Source of the DNA: Agreia sp. VKM Ac-1783
GTDB taxonomy: Bacteria > Actinomycetota > Actinomycetes > Actinomycetales > Microbacteriaceae
Assembly: GCF_900177765.1 (NCBI RefSeq)
Contig: NZ_FXWI01000003.1
Span: 62,001-126,000, forward strand
Direction: 5' to 3'
Length of the DNA: 64,000 bases
Positions 18,072-26,656 of the stretch are shown one piece after another. The stretch's first letter is position 1. The number at the start of each line of letters is the position of its first letter. The notes under the pieces are model-generated. The model saw only the letters and a program-made list of their open reading frames with translations. It did not search any database and had not been told where the DNA came from. A program made the translations under genes and the position numbers.

Positions 18072-19791
18072 GTCGAACCCCGCAGCGGCGGTGCGTGTCG
18101 CAGAGGCGCCCGCCGATCGGGCGCGCACCTTCGCCTGGAACCCCGGCCTCGTCATCGGCCTCGTCATTCTCGTGGTCGTAGCGCTGACCGCGATCATCGC
18201 TCCACTCGTCTTCGGCGCGCAGGCCACCGGCGTGGGCAGCGATCCCGGGCAGAGCGCCAGTGCAGCCCATCCGCTCGGAACGGACACGCTCGGTCGCGAC
18301 ATGCTCGCCCGCACGCTCGTGGCGACCCAGTCGACCGTGCTGATGGCACTCTTCGCCACGGCGCTGTCGTCGGTCGTGGGAATCGCTCTGGGAATCGGCG
18401 TGTGGCTGGCGCCGCGCCGCCTTCGCGAGCTCGGCCTGCGGTTGATCGAGTTCGCCGTGAGCTACCCCACGATGCTGGTCGCGATCATCGTCGCGGCGAT
18501 CCTCGGCCAGGGCGTCGTGCAGGTCGTGGTCGCGGTCGCCGTGGCGAATATCGCCGGATTCGCGCGGCTCACTGCCAATCTCGCTGCCAAGATCTCGGCG
18601 AGCGAGTACGTCACCACCGCACGCCTCATGGGGGTGCCGGTGCATCGCCTCGCACTGCGTCACGTGCTTCCGAACATGGCGGAGCCCATCCTGATTCTCA
18701 TTGCCGGGGCATTCTCGGGCGCCCTCGTCGAAATCTCGGGACTCTCGTTCATCGGTCTCGGCGCGCAGAGCCCGGCCTTTGACTGGGGAACCCTGCTCAA
18801 CGACGGGCTGAGCAGAATCGCGGTGAACCCCATCGTGATCGTGGGTCCCGCGGTGGCCCTGACCTTCACGTCGCTGGCGGCGCTGATGGTGGGAGACGGC
18901 CTGGCTGCGGCGGCGAACCCGCGGTCGAACTCCACGCGAGCCCGCTTGGTGCGTGCCGAGGGCGAGCCCGCCCTCGTGGCGATCGAGGGCGACGACGTCG
19001 TGCTCATCGCCGACGGCATCACGGTCACGCACGGCTCCACCGGTCGCCCTCTGGTCTCCGATGTCTCGTTCACCATCCGTCGAGGCGAGGTGCTCGGCAT
19101 CGTCGGCGAATCCGGATCGGGCAAATCCCTCACCGCGTCGGTCGTCGCGCGTCTGCTCGGAGAGGGGCTCGAGGCATCCGCCCGACGCCTCGAGCTCGGC
19201 GGCACCGACCTGATCGGCCGCGTCTCGGGCCGCACCCTCGCGTCGAAGATCGGGCTCGTGTACCAAGACCCCGGCACGGCCTTGAACCCGGCTCTGGTGC
19301 TCGGTAGCCAGCTCTCCGACGTGCTCACGATTCGTCTCGGCTTTCCGCGACGGGGCGCGCTCGGCCTGCTCGCGCGTGCCTTCGAGGCCGTGAAGTTGAG
19401 CGATCCGGAGGGGCGTCTGCGGCAGCATCCGCATCAGCTCTCGGGCGGAATGAAGCAGCGCGCCATGATCGCGTCGGCCATGAGCACGAAGCCCGATCTT
19501 TTGATCGCCGACGAGCCGACCACCGCCCTCGACGTCACCGTGCAACGTGAGGTGCTGTCGCTGCTAAAGCGCATGAACGAGCAGTCGGGCACGGCGGTGC
19601 TGTTCATCTCGCACGACCTCGGCGTGGTGCGTGCTCTCTGCGACCGCGTGCTCGTGATGAAGGACGGCCGCATCGTCGAGCGTATCGACGACGTCGCCAC
19701 ACTCTCGGAGGACACCGTGGAACACCCTTATACCAAGCAGCTTCTTGCGGCGACGCCCGTGGTTGCCGTGCCGCGGGAGGCCCGGTCATGA
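18064..19791 (+). CDS. Fused ABC permease-ATPase (DppC-DppD type)
   Basis: 575-residue fusion. Residues 1 to about 290 form a DppC-type permease with PLGTDTLGRDMLARTL and the EAA loop YVTTARLMGVPVHRLALRHV. Residues from about 310 form an ATP-binding domain with Walker A GESGSGKS, Q-loop YQDPGTALNP, signature LSGGMKQR, Walker B LLIADEPTTALD and the H-loop ISHDLGVV. The C-terminus HPYTKQLLAATP matches the oligopeptide-transporter C-terminal region. GTG 18064 overlaps the preceding permease by 8 bp. Permease-ATPase fusions occur in actinobacterial peptide-type importers. It forms one transporter with 15413, 17025 and 19788. Confidence 0.93.
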   Translation: MTESNPAAAVRVAEAPADRARTFAWNPGLVIGLVILVVVALTAIIAPLVFGAQATGVGSDPGQSASAAHPLGTDTLGRDMLARTLVATQSTVLMALFATALSSVVGIALGIGVWLAPRRLRELGLRLIEFAVSYPTMLVAIIVAAILGQGVVQVVVAVAVANIAGFARLTANLAAKISASEYVTTARLMGVPVHRLALRHVLPNMAEPILILIAGAFSGALVEISGLSFIGLGAQSPAFDWGTLLNDGLSRIAVNPIVIVGPAVALTFTSLAALMVGDGLAAAANPRSNSTRARLVRAEGEPALVAIEGDDVVLIADGITVTHGSTGRPLVSDVSFTIRRGEVLGIVGESGSGKSLTASVVARLLGEGLEASARRLELGGTDLIGRVSGRTLASKIGLVYQDPGTALNPALVLGSQLSDVLTIRLGFPRRGALGLLARAFEAVKLSDPEGRLRQHPHQLSGGMKQRAMIASAMSTKPDLLIADEPTTALDVTVQREVLSLLKRMNEQSGTAVLFISHDLGVVRALCDRVLVMKDGRIVERIDDVATLSEDTVEHPYTKQLLAATPVVAVPREARS

Positions 19792-20561
19792 GCGAGGTGA
19801 TGGTCGACGTGCGCGGTCTCGACGTCTCGTTCGGCTCGGCGCGCGTGCTGCGCGGGGTCGACCTGCGCCTCGAGCGAGGCCGCACCGTGGGAGTCGTCGG
19901 AGAATCCGGCTCGGGCAAGTCGACGCTGGCGAAGGTTCTGGTGGGAACGGTGCGCGCGGCATCCGGAACCGCGACCGTCGACGGCGTCGATATCGTCGCG
20001 GCAGACCGCCGGGCCATGCGCGCGTATCGCCGGCGCACCCAGATGATTCCGCAGGACCCGTATTCGTCGCTGTCTCCGCGCCGCACGATCGCGCAGACGC
20101 TCGCCGAGGCGATCGACCCGGCGCGCGCAAGGGTCGCGAGGCACGAGCAGCTGATCGCCGAGTGGCTCGTGCGCGTGGGGCTGAGCGCCGACATGATGCA
20201 CCGCTTTCCGCACGAGTTCTCTGGTGGCCAGCGCCAGCGCATAGCCATCGCGCGCGGGCTCATCATCGACCCGCATCTGGTGATCGCCGACGAGATCACC
20301 TCGGCGCTCGATGTGTCGGTGCAGGCGCAGATCCTCGATCTGCTCGCGGGCATCAAAGAGTCGCTCGGCGTGACGATGATGTTCATCTCGCACAACCTCG
20401 CGGTCGTGCAGCGGGTGAGCGACGACGTCGTGGTTCTCTATCAGGGCGAGGTCGTCGAGGCCGGGCCCGTCGAGCAGGTCTACTCCGACCCGCAGCACTG
20501 GTACACCCGCCGACTACTCGACGCCGATCCGGGCGCTCCCGGCTTCGGCCTGGCGAGCTGA
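19788..20561 (+). CDS. ABC importer ATP-binding protein (DppF type)
   Basis: 257-residue ATPase completing the importer. Walker A is GESGSGKST, the Q-loop QMIPQDPYSSLSPR, the signature FSGGQRQR, Walker B LVIADEITSALD and the H-loop SHNLAVVQ. Glu in the Walker B end (ADEITSALD) is intact, so it should hydrolyse ATP. ATGA overlaps the fused permease-ATPase. At 257 residues it is slightly short: the usual C-terminal oligopeptide-transporter extension is reduced to HWYTRRLLDADPG. Confidence 0.93.
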   Translation: MSEVMVDVRGLDVSFGSARVLRGVDLRLERGRTVGVVGESGSGKSTLAKVLVGTVRAASGTATVDGVDIVAADRRAMRAYRRRTQMIPQDPYSSLSPRRTIAQTLAEAIDPARARVARHEQLIAEWLVRVGLSADMMHRFPHEFSGGQRQRIAIARGLIIDPHLVIADEITSALDVSVQAQILDLLAGIKESLGVTMMFISHNLAVVQRVSDDVVVLYQGEVVEAGPVEQVYSDPQHWYTRRLLDADPGAPGFGLAS

Positions 20562-20563
20562 CC

Positions 20564-21841
20564 GTGGCGGCTCGTCTCCCTCACGTTCCGCACGCATCCG
20601 GCACGGTGCGCCTCGTCGGCGCCACGCTCGTCGACGGCACCGGATGTCCGCCGCTGGCGGATTCCGAGGTCGAACTCGTCGACGGGGTCATCAGCTACGC
20701 CGGACCGCGCAGAGCCGGTCTCGAAGTCGAACGCACGATCGACCTCACCGGCGCCTTCCTGATGCCGGGCTTCGTCGACGCGCACGTGCACCTCAGCATG
20801 GTGCCCGCCGATCCCGAGACCCAGCGCTCGCGCTTCGTCGAGGAGCACGTGCTCGAGACCGCCGCCGTGCTGCGCACCACGCTGCTCGCCGGAGTGACGA
20901 CCGCGCGGGATCTCGACGGCCTCACCCCCGGCTACCGCGACGCGATCGCGCGAGGCTCGGCCGTGGGCCCGCGACTGCATCTGGCCATCTCGATGCTGTC
21001 GCCTACGGGCGGCCACGCCGACCCGGTACGCCCCAATGGATCGCTGCCGGCCTGGGCCGTGCGCCCCGGAATGCCCACCCCCGGCGTCGTCGACACCGAC
21101 GACGACGTCATCCGCACCGTGCGCGAGCTCATGCGCATGGGCGCCGACGCGATCAAGGTCTCGACCTCGGGCGGGGTGGGCTCGCCGACCGACGACCCGG
21201 CGGATGCGGGCCTGCCCCTGGAGCACGTGGCTCTCGTGGCCCGGCTCGTCGCCGAGCGCGGCGGCCGCCCGATCACGGCGCACGCGCTGACCGACGCGGC
21301 GGTGCGGGTTGCCGTTCTCGGCGGTGCGGCGAGCATCGAGCACGGCTACGACCTGAGCGACGAGACGATCGAGCTGATGCTGCAGCACGGCACGGTTCTC
21401 GTTCCGACTCTCAGCACTCTGATGCGAACACTCGACCCGACGACGACCTCACCCGCTGCACTCGCCGACCGCCAAGCGCGGCAGAGACGTGGCCTCGACT
21501 CGGTGCGCCGTGCCGTCGCGGCCGGAGTGCCTGTCGCGCTCGGTACCGACGCGGGAGTGCACACGCACGGGCGGAACCTCACGGAACTCGCCTGGCTCGT
21601 CGAGGTCGGCCTCGACCCGCTTGCTGCGATCCAGGCCGGCACGCTGGGTGGCGCCACGCTGCTCGGACTCGAGGAGCACATCGGCTCGATCGAGGCTGGC
21701 AAGCAGGCGGACCTGGTGGTGACCAACGTCGACCCGGTGCACGCTCTTGGTGAGCTCGCCGACTCGGCTGCCATTCGGATGGTGATTCAGGCCGGGCGCG
21801 TGGTGAAAGACCTCGACGGTCGGGTGCAGCGCGTGCCCTGA
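20564..21841 (+). CDS. Imidazolonepropionase/prolidase-like amidohydrolase
   Basis: 425-residue amidohydrolase_1 family enzyme. Metal ligands are in MPGFVDAHVHLSMV, the lysine in DAIKVSTSGGVGSP (possible carboxylated Lys), His in ITAHALTDAA, His in ASIEHGYDL and Asp in ALGTDAGVHTHG. GTG 20564 starts 2 bp after the ATPase stop, so it is co-translated with the importer. Relatives include imidazolonepropionase, prolidase-like Sgx proteins and ochratoxinase, all cleaving cyclic or peptide amides. It probably acts on the imported compound. Confidence 0.9.
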   Translation: MAARLPHVPHASGTVRLVGATLVDGTGCPPLADSEVELVDGVISYAGPRRAGLEVERTIDLTGAFLMPGFVDAHVHLSMVPADPETQRSRFVEEHVLETAAVLRTTLLAGVTTARDLDGLTPGYRDAIARGSAVGPRLHLAISMLSPTGGHADPVRPNGSLPAWAVRPGMPTPGVVDTDDDVIRTVRELMRMGADAIKVSTSGGVGSPTDDPADAGLPLEHVALVARLVAERGGRPITAHALTDAAVRVAVLGGAASIEHGYDLSDETIELMLQHGTVLVPTLSTLMRTLDPTTTSPAALADRQARQRRGLDSVRRAVAAGVPVALGTDAGVHTHGRNLTELAWLVEVGLDPLAAIQAGTLGGATLLGLEEHIGSIEAGKQADLVVTNVDPVHALGELADSAAIRMVIQAGRVVKDLDGRVQRVP

Positions 21842-21855
21842 GGCGACCGACCACT

Positions 21856-21952
21856 GCGCTGATTGAGTAGCCGCGCGAGGAACGAGCCGGCGTATCGAAA
21901 TCCCTGCAGGGTGGTCTCGATACGGCCGCTGGCGGCCTGCTCGACCAGCGCA
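21856..21952. repeat. Intergenic palindromic repeat, family A
   Basis: A second copy of the element at 1193. The left arm starts CTGATTGAGTAGCCG and the right arm ends CTGCTCGACCAGCG, with GTATCGAAATCC / GGTGGTCTCGATAC facing each other. It again lies between convergent genes. Confidence 0.8.
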
Positions 21953-21959
21953 GAGGAGT

Positions 21960-22673
21960 CTACTCAAGCAGCGCAGAGGAGTTGACTCCGAGAGCGCGCT
22001 CGATGGTGGCCACGACCCGTTCGGGCGCCGCGTGCGGAATCGCGTGGCTGGTGTCGACCTCGTCTAGGGTCGCGCCCATGCGGGTGGCCATGTCGCGCTG
22101 GATCTCCGGGCGCAGGTGCTTGTCGCTCGTGGCCATCAGGTACCAAGAGGGGCGTGACCGCCAGGCGGGTTCCGCGATGGTCTCGGTGAAGATCGCGTCG
22201 GCCGACACTCGGCTCTCGGAGCGACCGGCGAGGCGCACCTCCTCGGGCACGTCCCAGGCGAGCTCGCGCCATGACTCCTCGTCGGGCGCCGAGATCCACT
22301 CGCCGTCGGCGCCCCGCGTGAAGTACTTCGAGACCTCGGCCGGCTCGTAGGAACTGACGATCTGGGTCACCGACTCGCCGCTGTCGGGGGCGAACGCGGC
22401 GACGTAGACGAGGCCGATGACCCTGTCGTGCGTGCCGGCTGCGGTGATGACCGCGCCGCCGTAGGAGTGCCCGACGAGCAGCACAGGTCCGTCGACGGCG
22501 TCGATCAGCGCGCGCACGTTCGCCTCGTCGTCGTGTAACGACTGCGAGAGATTGTCGGCCACGGAGGAGGAGTAGCCGCGCTCCGCGAGCAGCGGAACGA
22601 CGGACGACCAGGTGAAGGGAGTCCCGCCCATTCCGTGAACGAGGACGAGATGCGGGAGCGGTGACGTTGCCAT
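21960..22673 (-). CDS. Alpha/beta hydrolase
   Basis: 237-residue alpha/beta-hydrolase of the salicylic-acid-binding-esterase/hydroxynitrile-lyase-like group. The oxyanion segment is LVLVHGMGGTPFTW and the nucleophile elbow is GHSYGG with the catalytic Ser. A late catalytic His is probable in TSHAIPHAAPE. It follows the cyclase gene by 16 bp, so the two are probably co-transcribed from the promoter region carrying the operator at 23356. It may cleave an ester, lactone or carbamate in the pathway. Confidence 0.88.
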   Translation of the reverse strand: MATSPLPHLVLVHGMGGTPFTWSSVVPLLAERGYSSSVADNLSQSLHDDEANVRALIDAVDGPVLLVGHSYGGAVITAAGTHDRVIGLVYVAAFAPDSGESVTQIVSSYEPAEVSKYFTRGADGEWISAPDEESWRELAWDVPEEVRLAGRSESRVSADAIFTETIAEPAWRSRPSWYLMATSDKHLRPEIQRDMATRMGATLDEVDTSHAIPHAAPERVVATIERALGVNSSALLE

Positions 22674-22689
22674 AGCTGATCCCTGGGCT

Positions 22690-23328
22690 CTACGCCGGAA
22701 GCGGGAGCAGAACGGTCGGCGCTGGAGCTGCCTCGCGTCCGGCGAACGGCACCGGTTGGCAGACCATGAGGTAGTCCCCGGGCTCCACGGCAGAAAGGTC
22801 GGCGTTCTCGAGAATCACGATGCCCGCGCCGCACAGGGTCACGTGCGTCGGCCACGTTGAGGTGTGCGCGGGCGCCTCCATGGTCATGTAGTCGATGCCG
22901 GCGAACAGAACGCCCCTATCGACGAGCCACGCGGCACCGTCTGGCCCCAGCCCGACCCACGTCTCGGACTTCTCCGACCGGGTCAGCGCGTCTGTCGAGT
23001 TGCGCGTGCGGAAGAGCACTCGCGCCGCGCCCTCCGCTCCGGCCGCGGCGAGGTCGGCCGTGCTGATCTCCTCGACGACATGGCGCAGATCGAGCACCCG
23101 CACCGGGCCTACGACGCTGTCGAGCGCGATCTGGTCGACGGTGGTGCTGCCCGGCACAAAGTGCGAGGGCGCGTCGACGTGGGTTCCGGTGTGCGCTCCG
23201 ATGAGCCAGCGAGAGACGTCGGATGCGTAGCCGTCGGCGATCTGCTCGACCATCTCGAACGTGGGGCGTCGGCCCCAGTGCAGCATCTCGCCGTGGATGG
23301 GGATGTTGATGTCGATCGCGTCGGTCAT
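22690..23328 (-). CDS. Cyclase family / kynurenine formamidase-like hydrolase
   Basis: 212-residue metal-dependent hydrolase of the cyclase family (PF04199). The diagnostic zinc motif HTGTHVDAPSHF is present, followed by VRVLDLRHVVEEIS and late GIDYMTMEAP. Family members include KynB formamidase and isatin hydrolase, which open amide or lactam rings. ATG 23328 is chosen because GGAGG is 7 bp upstream; an ATG 8 codons earlier lacks one. It is divergent from the lactonase-like gene, with a GntR-type operator between them. Confidence 0.9.
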   Translation of the reverse strand: MTDAIDINIPIHGEMLHWGRRPTFEMVEQIADGYASDVSRWLIGAHTGTHVDAPSHFVPGSTTVDQIALDSVVGPVRVLDLRHVVEEISTADLAAAGAEGAARVLFRTRNSTDALTRSEKSETWVGLGPDGAAWLVDRGVLFAGIDYMTMEAPAHTSTWPTHVTLCGAGIVILENADLSAVEPGDYLMVCQPVPFAGREAAPAPTVLLPLPA

Positions 23329-23355
23329 GTCTGCCTCCGGCTCGGGGACCATAGA

Positions 23356-23386
23356 ATGGATTCGGTTTAGTCAATATTGTATCCAA
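23356..23386. promoter_or_regulatory. GntR operator pair (cyclase / MBL hydrolase)
   Basis: Boxes ATGGATTCGG (23356-23365) and TTGTATCCAA (23377-23386) lie 21 bp apart in the divergent promoter region between 23328 and 23422. The second box differs from the consensus ATTGGATCCAAT by one base. Confidence 0.62.
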
Positions 23387-23421
23387 TTGCGAGACAAGGC
23401 CGCCAGCGTCGAAAGGGCCCG

Positions 23422-24228
23422 ATGATCTGCAGTGTGAGCGATTTCGCCCAGCCCTTCGCCCTCGGGGGCACGCCTCGCCGAGTGATTCCTCTCGTGCTGG
23501 GCTACGAGCCGATCGCCGAGTCGATGTCGTTGCGTGGCGGAGACCCGTCGCGCTTTCTGCTCGAGCCCGTCACTGGCGCGATCGTCGTCTACGACGACGG
23601 GTGGGCGCTGGTCGACGGGGGCTTCGATCTCGACGCCGTTCGCGATCCTCTTCTTCGCGCAGCCCGCTACGACTACGAGAGCTACACGGCCGTCGTGCCG
23701 CCAGGCGATGCCCTGGCCGAGGGAGTCGCTGCGGCGGGCCTCGAGTGGAGCGACCTCGCATTCTGCGCGATCTCGCACGTGCACCTCGACCACACGGGAG
23801 CCCTGCGCTTGGTGCCCGGGGGCACTCCCGTCGCCCTGCAGCGCCGCGAGTGGCAGTGGCTCACGAGCGGAATCGGACGCCGCGAGGTCGTCGTGCCCAG
23901 CGACATCCTGGAGCGCGATCTCGACGTGAGGCTGCTCGACGGCGATACCGTTCTGGCACCGGGATTCACCGCCCTCGACACTCGCGGCCACACCCCGGGC
24001 CACCAGTCCTTCCGCATCGATCTGCCCGGGCGCTCGATCGTGCTCGCCTGTGATGCGGCCGATCTCGAGCGAAACCTGATCGAACGCATCCCCTGCGGGT
24101 GGACCGCCGTGCCGGGCGACGAAGAACAGGCCGCCCGCTCGCTCGAGCGCCTGGCCGATCTCACGGCCGAACGGGGCGTCGAGGTCTGGCCCGGTCACGA
24201 CCCCGCATTCAGAGAGTGGATGCGCTGA
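23422..24228 (+). CDS. MBL-fold metallo-hydrolase (lactonase-like)
   Basis: 268-residue metallo-beta-lactamase-fold hydrolase related to N-acyl-homoserine lactonases. The dinuclear zinc motif is SHVHLDHTG, followed by TRGHTPGHQSF, LACDAAD and the terminal His in VWPGHDP. GAAAGGG precedes ATG 23422. It is controlled from the divergent operator region. Its 3' end overlaps the convergent TetR gene by 20 bp. It probably hydrolyses a lactone or thioester produced in the pathway; quorum quenching is an alternative. Confidence 0.9.
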   Translation: MICSVSDFAQPFALGGTPRRVIPLVLGYEPIAESMSLRGGDPSRFLLEPVTGAIVVYDDGWALVDGGFDLDAVRDPLLRAARYDYESYTAVVPPGDALAEGVAAAGLEWSDLAFCAISHVHLDHTGALRLVPGGTPVALQRREWQWLTSGIGRREVVVPSDILERDLDVRLLDGDTVLAPGFTALDTRGHTPGHQSFRIDLPGRSIVLACDAADLERNLIERIPCGWTAVPGDEEQAARSLERLADLTAERGVEVWPGHDPAFREWMR

Positions 24229-24928
24229 GCGCGGTCACAGCCTCTGCCTCATCGCGGGCCGCGGCGATCTCGGCCGACGACAGGCCGAGTACCCGCAGGC
24301 ATGACGTGGCGATCGTCGTGTCGTCGTCTTCGGGCATGGCCGCCGTGCCGCCGTCGCGACGCAGCCGGATCACGAGCTCGGCGAGCTGAATCAGGATGGC
24401 GCCGATGCGGTCTTCGCCTATCGTCGCGGCCACGTCGGGGTGTGCTGCGGCGACGCCGAGTCGGCCGTAGCTCGCCCGCAGCTGCTCGCGCTCGATGCGG
24501 AACGCGTCGTAGCGCGACTCCTGGATCTCGGGAAGCAGATAGAGCGTGCCGATGTTGTGCGGAGTCTGCCGCAGGGTGCGCGCGTCGATGCTGGCCAGAG
24601 CGAACAGCGCGCCCGCCGGCGTGATCTCGTCGGGCACGCGTTCCTCGATGCGCTGCACGAACTCGATACTCGGTCGCACCGATCCGCTGAGCAGCTCGGC
24701 GAGAATCTCGTCTTTGCCGGCGAAGTGGTAGTAGAGCGACTGTTGCCGGATGCCCACGCGGTCGGCGATCGCGCGCGTCGACGACCCCGAGAATCCGGTC
24801 TCCGAGAACAGCGCCGCCGCCGCGTCGAGGATCTGCTCGCGCGCACTCAGGGCGGAATTCTGCTTGGGCGCGCTGGCCCGGGGCCTGCCGGCCTTGCCCG
24901 ACGTCGTGACAGAACTCATACGACCCAT
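24209..24928 (-). CDS. TetR family regulator (AmtR-like candidate)
   Basis: 239-residue TetR repressor. The helix-turn-helix is in TRAIADRVGIRQQSLYYHF, preceded by SAREQILDAAAALFSETG. The N-terminus GKAGRPRASAPKQ is basic and could contact the minor groove. It lies 24 bp downstream of allophanate hydrolase on the same strand, so it is probably the last gene of the urea operon. The palindrome at 33698 upstream of the permease is the likely operator, as in mycobacterial AmtR control of urea carboxylase genes (from memory). A second ATG at 24919 could be the start. Confidence 0.87.
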   Translation of the reverse strand: MGRMSSVTTSGKAGRPRASAPKQNSALSAREQILDAAAALFSETGFSGSSTRAIADRVGIRQQSLYYHFAGKDEILAELLSGSVRPSIEFVQRIEERVPDEITPAGALFALASIDARTLRQTPHNIGTLYLLPEIQESRYDAFRIEREQLRASYGRLGVAAAHPDVAATIGEDRIGAILIQLAELVIRLRRDGGTAAMPEDDDTTIATSCLRVLGLSSAEIAAARDEAEAVTALSASTL

Positions 24929-24952
24929 GCTCTCACTCGCCGGGCGCAGAGG

Positions 24953-26656
24953 TCATTCGCCTGCTCTTGATCGTTGCCACGCCACCCATCCTCCGTGGGC
25001 GCTGATGTTCTCGGCGCCCTCGGTCGCGACGGGTTCGCAGAGAAAACCCGACACAGAGCCGCCGTCGGCCAGCCTGACCTGCCCGATCGTCATCGGCGCG
25101 GGCAGGGCCGCGACGAAGGTCCCGAATCCGGATGCCGGCAGCGACCAGATCTCGCCGGCCACGGATGCTCCGCCGCCGGCCACCCGAAGCAGGCCGGGCT
25201 TGGGCGGAACGGTGTCGAGGGCGAAGAGCGCGTAGTCGGCGCTGGTCGTGACGCTGCGCACGAACGAGCCGCCGGCCGCGATGAGCTGGTGGTTGAGGGG
25301 CTGATCGGTGAGATGAGCGCCCACCACGAGGATCTCGATCGACGGAGAGAGCAGGCGCTGCGCCAACTGGTGCACGGCTAGATCGTGGAAGGCCGGGGCG
25401 GTGATCATCACACCGAAGGGCAGGCCGTCGACGACACCGGCGGGCACCGCGGTCGAGGCCATGTCGAGCAGATTGGCGTAGTTCGTGTAGCGCCCCATGC
25501 GGCTGTTGCCGCCGATCGGGTCGGCGGCGATCTCGGCGAGGGTCGGATGCCACGTGGTGGTCGGGGTGAGCAGGGCATCGCACCCGGCGAGCGCGGCTCG
25601 AGCGACGGCGCCCAGGCGGTCGAGCTGCTCGCGATCGCGGTAGAGCTCGACGGCCGTGCGGTCGGCTCCGCCGAGCACGATCGTCGAGACCGAGGGGTCG
25701 AGGTCGGTTCCGATGAGCTCGCGGTGCGCGTCGATGTGCTCGCCGACGGCCGCGTAGCGCTCGGCCACGAACGACGACTCGTAGAGCATCCGTGCCGCCT
25801 GCAGCAGCGGAGCTATGTCGACCTCGACGATCTCCACACCGGTGGCCGCGAGGCGACCCGCCGCGGCGTGGAACGCGTCGGCCCATCCCGGGGCGAGGCC
25901 ATCCAGATGCTCGGCGGTCGGGATGCCGACGCGCGGGCGTGGGGGAAGCGCGGTCGCGGTGGCGCGCGCGGCCTCGGCGAGTGTGCGCTCCAAGGGGTCG
26001 ATGCCGTCGGGTCCGGCGAGCAGCTCGGCCGTGTTGTAGGCGAGCCCGACCTCGCGGGCGAAGACGGTGACGCAGTCGAGGGTGCGGCAGGCGGGCACGA
26101 CGCCCGTGGTCGGGATGCGGCCGCGGGTGAGCTTGACGCCGACGATGCCGTTGAGCGCGGCGGGCACGCGGCCCGAGCCGGCGGTATCGGTGCCGAGCGC
26201 GACATCCACGATGCCCAGCGCGACGGCCACGGCTGATCCCGAGCTGGAGCCGCCCGAGATGCGGTCGGGTCGCCACGCGTTGCGTACGGCGCCGAAGGGG
26301 CTGCGGGTGCCGACGAGCCCGGTGGCGAACTGGTCGAGGTTGGTCTTGCCGATGATTACCGAGCCGGCCTCGCGAAGGCGGCTGACGGCGGTCGAGTCCG
26401 CATCCGGGCGGTAGCGGTAGCTCGGCGCGGCTGCCGTCGTGTCGAAGCCGGCCGCGTCGATGTTGTCTTTGACCCCGGCCACGGTTCCGGCCAGCGGCAG
26501 AACCTCACCCGCTGCGACGCGAGCGTCGATCGACGCGGCCTCGTCGAGCGCATCCTGCTCGTCGCGCAGGCTGATCCAGATCTCCGGCCGATCCACGGCG
26601 CGGATGCGCTGGTAAGCGGCGGCGACCCTGTCGACGGCGGTGCTGGTGGGTGTCAT
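24953..26656 (-). CDS. atzF: Allophanate hydrolase
   Basis: 567-residue enzyme that hydrolyses allophanate to two ammonia and two CO2, the second step of ATP-dependent urea use. Residues 1 to about 440 are an amidase-signature domain with Lys in AGVKDNIDAAG, cis-Ser in GGSSSGSAVAVALG and nucleophile Ser in GTDTAGSGRVPA. The last roughly 120 residues (LTDQPLNHQLIAAGG through FVAALPAPMTIGQV) are the allophanate hydrolase C-terminal domain. The start overlaps the urea carboxylase stop (ATGA), fixing it at 26656. Confidence 0.95.
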   Translation of the reverse strand: MTPTSTAVDRVAAAYQRIRAVDRPEIWISLRDEQDALDEAASIDARVAAGEVLPLAGTVAGVKDNIDAAGFDTTAAAPSYRYRPDADSTAVSRLREAGSVIIGKTNLDQFATGLVGTRSPFGAVRNAWRPDRISGGSSSGSAVAVALGIVDVALGTDTAGSGRVPAALNGIVGVKLTRGRIPTTGVVPACRTLDCVTVFAREVGLAYNTAELLAGPDGIDPLERTLAEAARATATALPPRPRVGIPTAEHLDGLAPGWADAFHAAAGRLAATGVEIVEVDIAPLLQAARMLYESSFVAERYAAVGEHIDAHRELIGTDLDPSVSTIVLGGADRTAVELYRDREQLDRLGAVARAALAGCDALLTPTTTWHPTLAEIAADPIGGNSRMGRYTNYANLLDMASTAVPAGVVDGLPFGVMITAPAFHDLAVHQLAQRLLSPSIEILVVGAHLTDQPLNHQLIAAGGSFVRSVTTSADYALFALDTVPPKPGLLRVAGGGASVAGEIWSLPASGFGTFVAALPAPMTIGQVRLADGGSVSGFLCEPVATEGAENISAHGGWVAWQRSRAGE

